Origin: Nocardioides sp. SYSU D00038
Lineage (GTDB): Bacteria; Actinomycetota; Actinomycetes; Propionibacteriales; Nocardioidaceae
DNA length: 64,000 nucleotides
Direction: 5' to 3'
Assembly: GCF_016924665.1 (NCBI RefSeq)
Contig: NZ_JAFFJT010000016.1
Coordinates: 186,001 to 250,000 of the forward strand
In this document: positions 63,886-64,000 of the stretch, one piece after another
Position numbering within the stretch: the stretch's first letter is position 1
Layout of the letters: every line of letters begins with the position of its first letter
The notes under the pieces: model-generated
Told to the model about the DNA's origin: nothing
The model's input: the letters and a program-made list of their open reading frames with translations, nothing else
The model's database searches: none
Made by a program: the position numbers and the translations under genes

Positions 63886-63971
63886 GTTGGCTCCTTGTCT
63901 CAGCGCGGCAGGGGCGGGATCTCCGCTTGCCGGTGCTGCCCCGGGGCGGACACGCCAGGGGTGCGGCGAGC

Positions 63972-63989
63972 CTGTGACCCGGGACACAG
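63972..63989 (-). promoter_or_regulatory. Palindrome upstream of bkdA
   Basis: CTGTGACCCGGGACACAG is an 18-base palindrome with one mismatched pair, 87 bases before the bkdA start. It may be an operator for bkdA or for a divergent gene beyond the window, such as an Lrp-type regulator. Confidence 0.5.
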
Positions 63990-64000
63990 TCGGACGCAGG

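Overview
The window is chromosomal DNA of a very GC-rich actinobacterium. Third codon positions are almost all G or C and GTG starts are common. The gene families (PabAB and PhzE-like enzymes, Pgm, HelD, FadE5-like acyl-CoA dehydrogenase, DesA3-type desaturase, mycothiol-dependent family proteins, DUF222/HNH gene) fit Propionibacteriales, most likely Nocardioides or a close relative. That placement is inference from gene content, not a database match. I see no rRNA, tRNA, CRISPR array, integrase or canonical transposase.

Layout. 1-2.3 kb: end of a sensor histidine kinase, a lipoprotein, a DUF6314-like protein and an acyl-CoA thioesterase-like protein. 2.3-6.4 kb: zwf, a repeat-rich gap with a suspicious G/C tract, and pabB-pabA for folate. 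6.5-17 kb: a 1,469-residue exported lamin-tail/metallophosphoesterase protein, a stand-alone PhzE-like chorismate enzyme, an SGNH-like exported protein and helD. 17-21.5 kb: a ketosteroid-isomerase-like gene behind a KstR-type operator, a sulfotransferase-like protein, an Rrf2 regulator and a FadE-type dehydrogenase. 21.5-31 kb: a LysG/LysE exporter pair, metabolic and membrane genes, pgm and a DUF222/HNH gene bordered by repeats. 31.5-36 kb: desaturase and reductase genes opposite a PucR regulator, then an SGNH lipoprotein. 36-45 kb: a contiguous chitobiose/GlcNAc operon (ROK repressor, binding protein, two permeases, GH3 hexosaminidase, ROK kinase, NagA, NagB) without its own ABC ATPase. 45-54 kb: amidohydrolase, MFS exporter, small exported proteins, Ser/Thr kinase, an ABC exporter and an ECF sigma factor. 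54-60 kb: an epimerase-like protein, a 3-alpha-hydroxysteroid-dehydrogenase-like SDR with a second KstR-type operator, and an exported hydrolase fused to an ABC ATPase followed by its permease. 60-64 kb: branched-chain 2-oxoacid dehydrogenase genes bkdA-bkdB-bkdC.

The most unusual items are the hydrolase-membrane segment-ABC ATPase fusion (56491-59349); two unlinked steroid-type genes sharing a 14-bp operator; and three families of dispersed palindromic repeats. One repeat family sits directly on gene 3' ends: it supplies the last codons and stop of pabB and the stop of the desaturase gene, and abuts the stops of two more genes.
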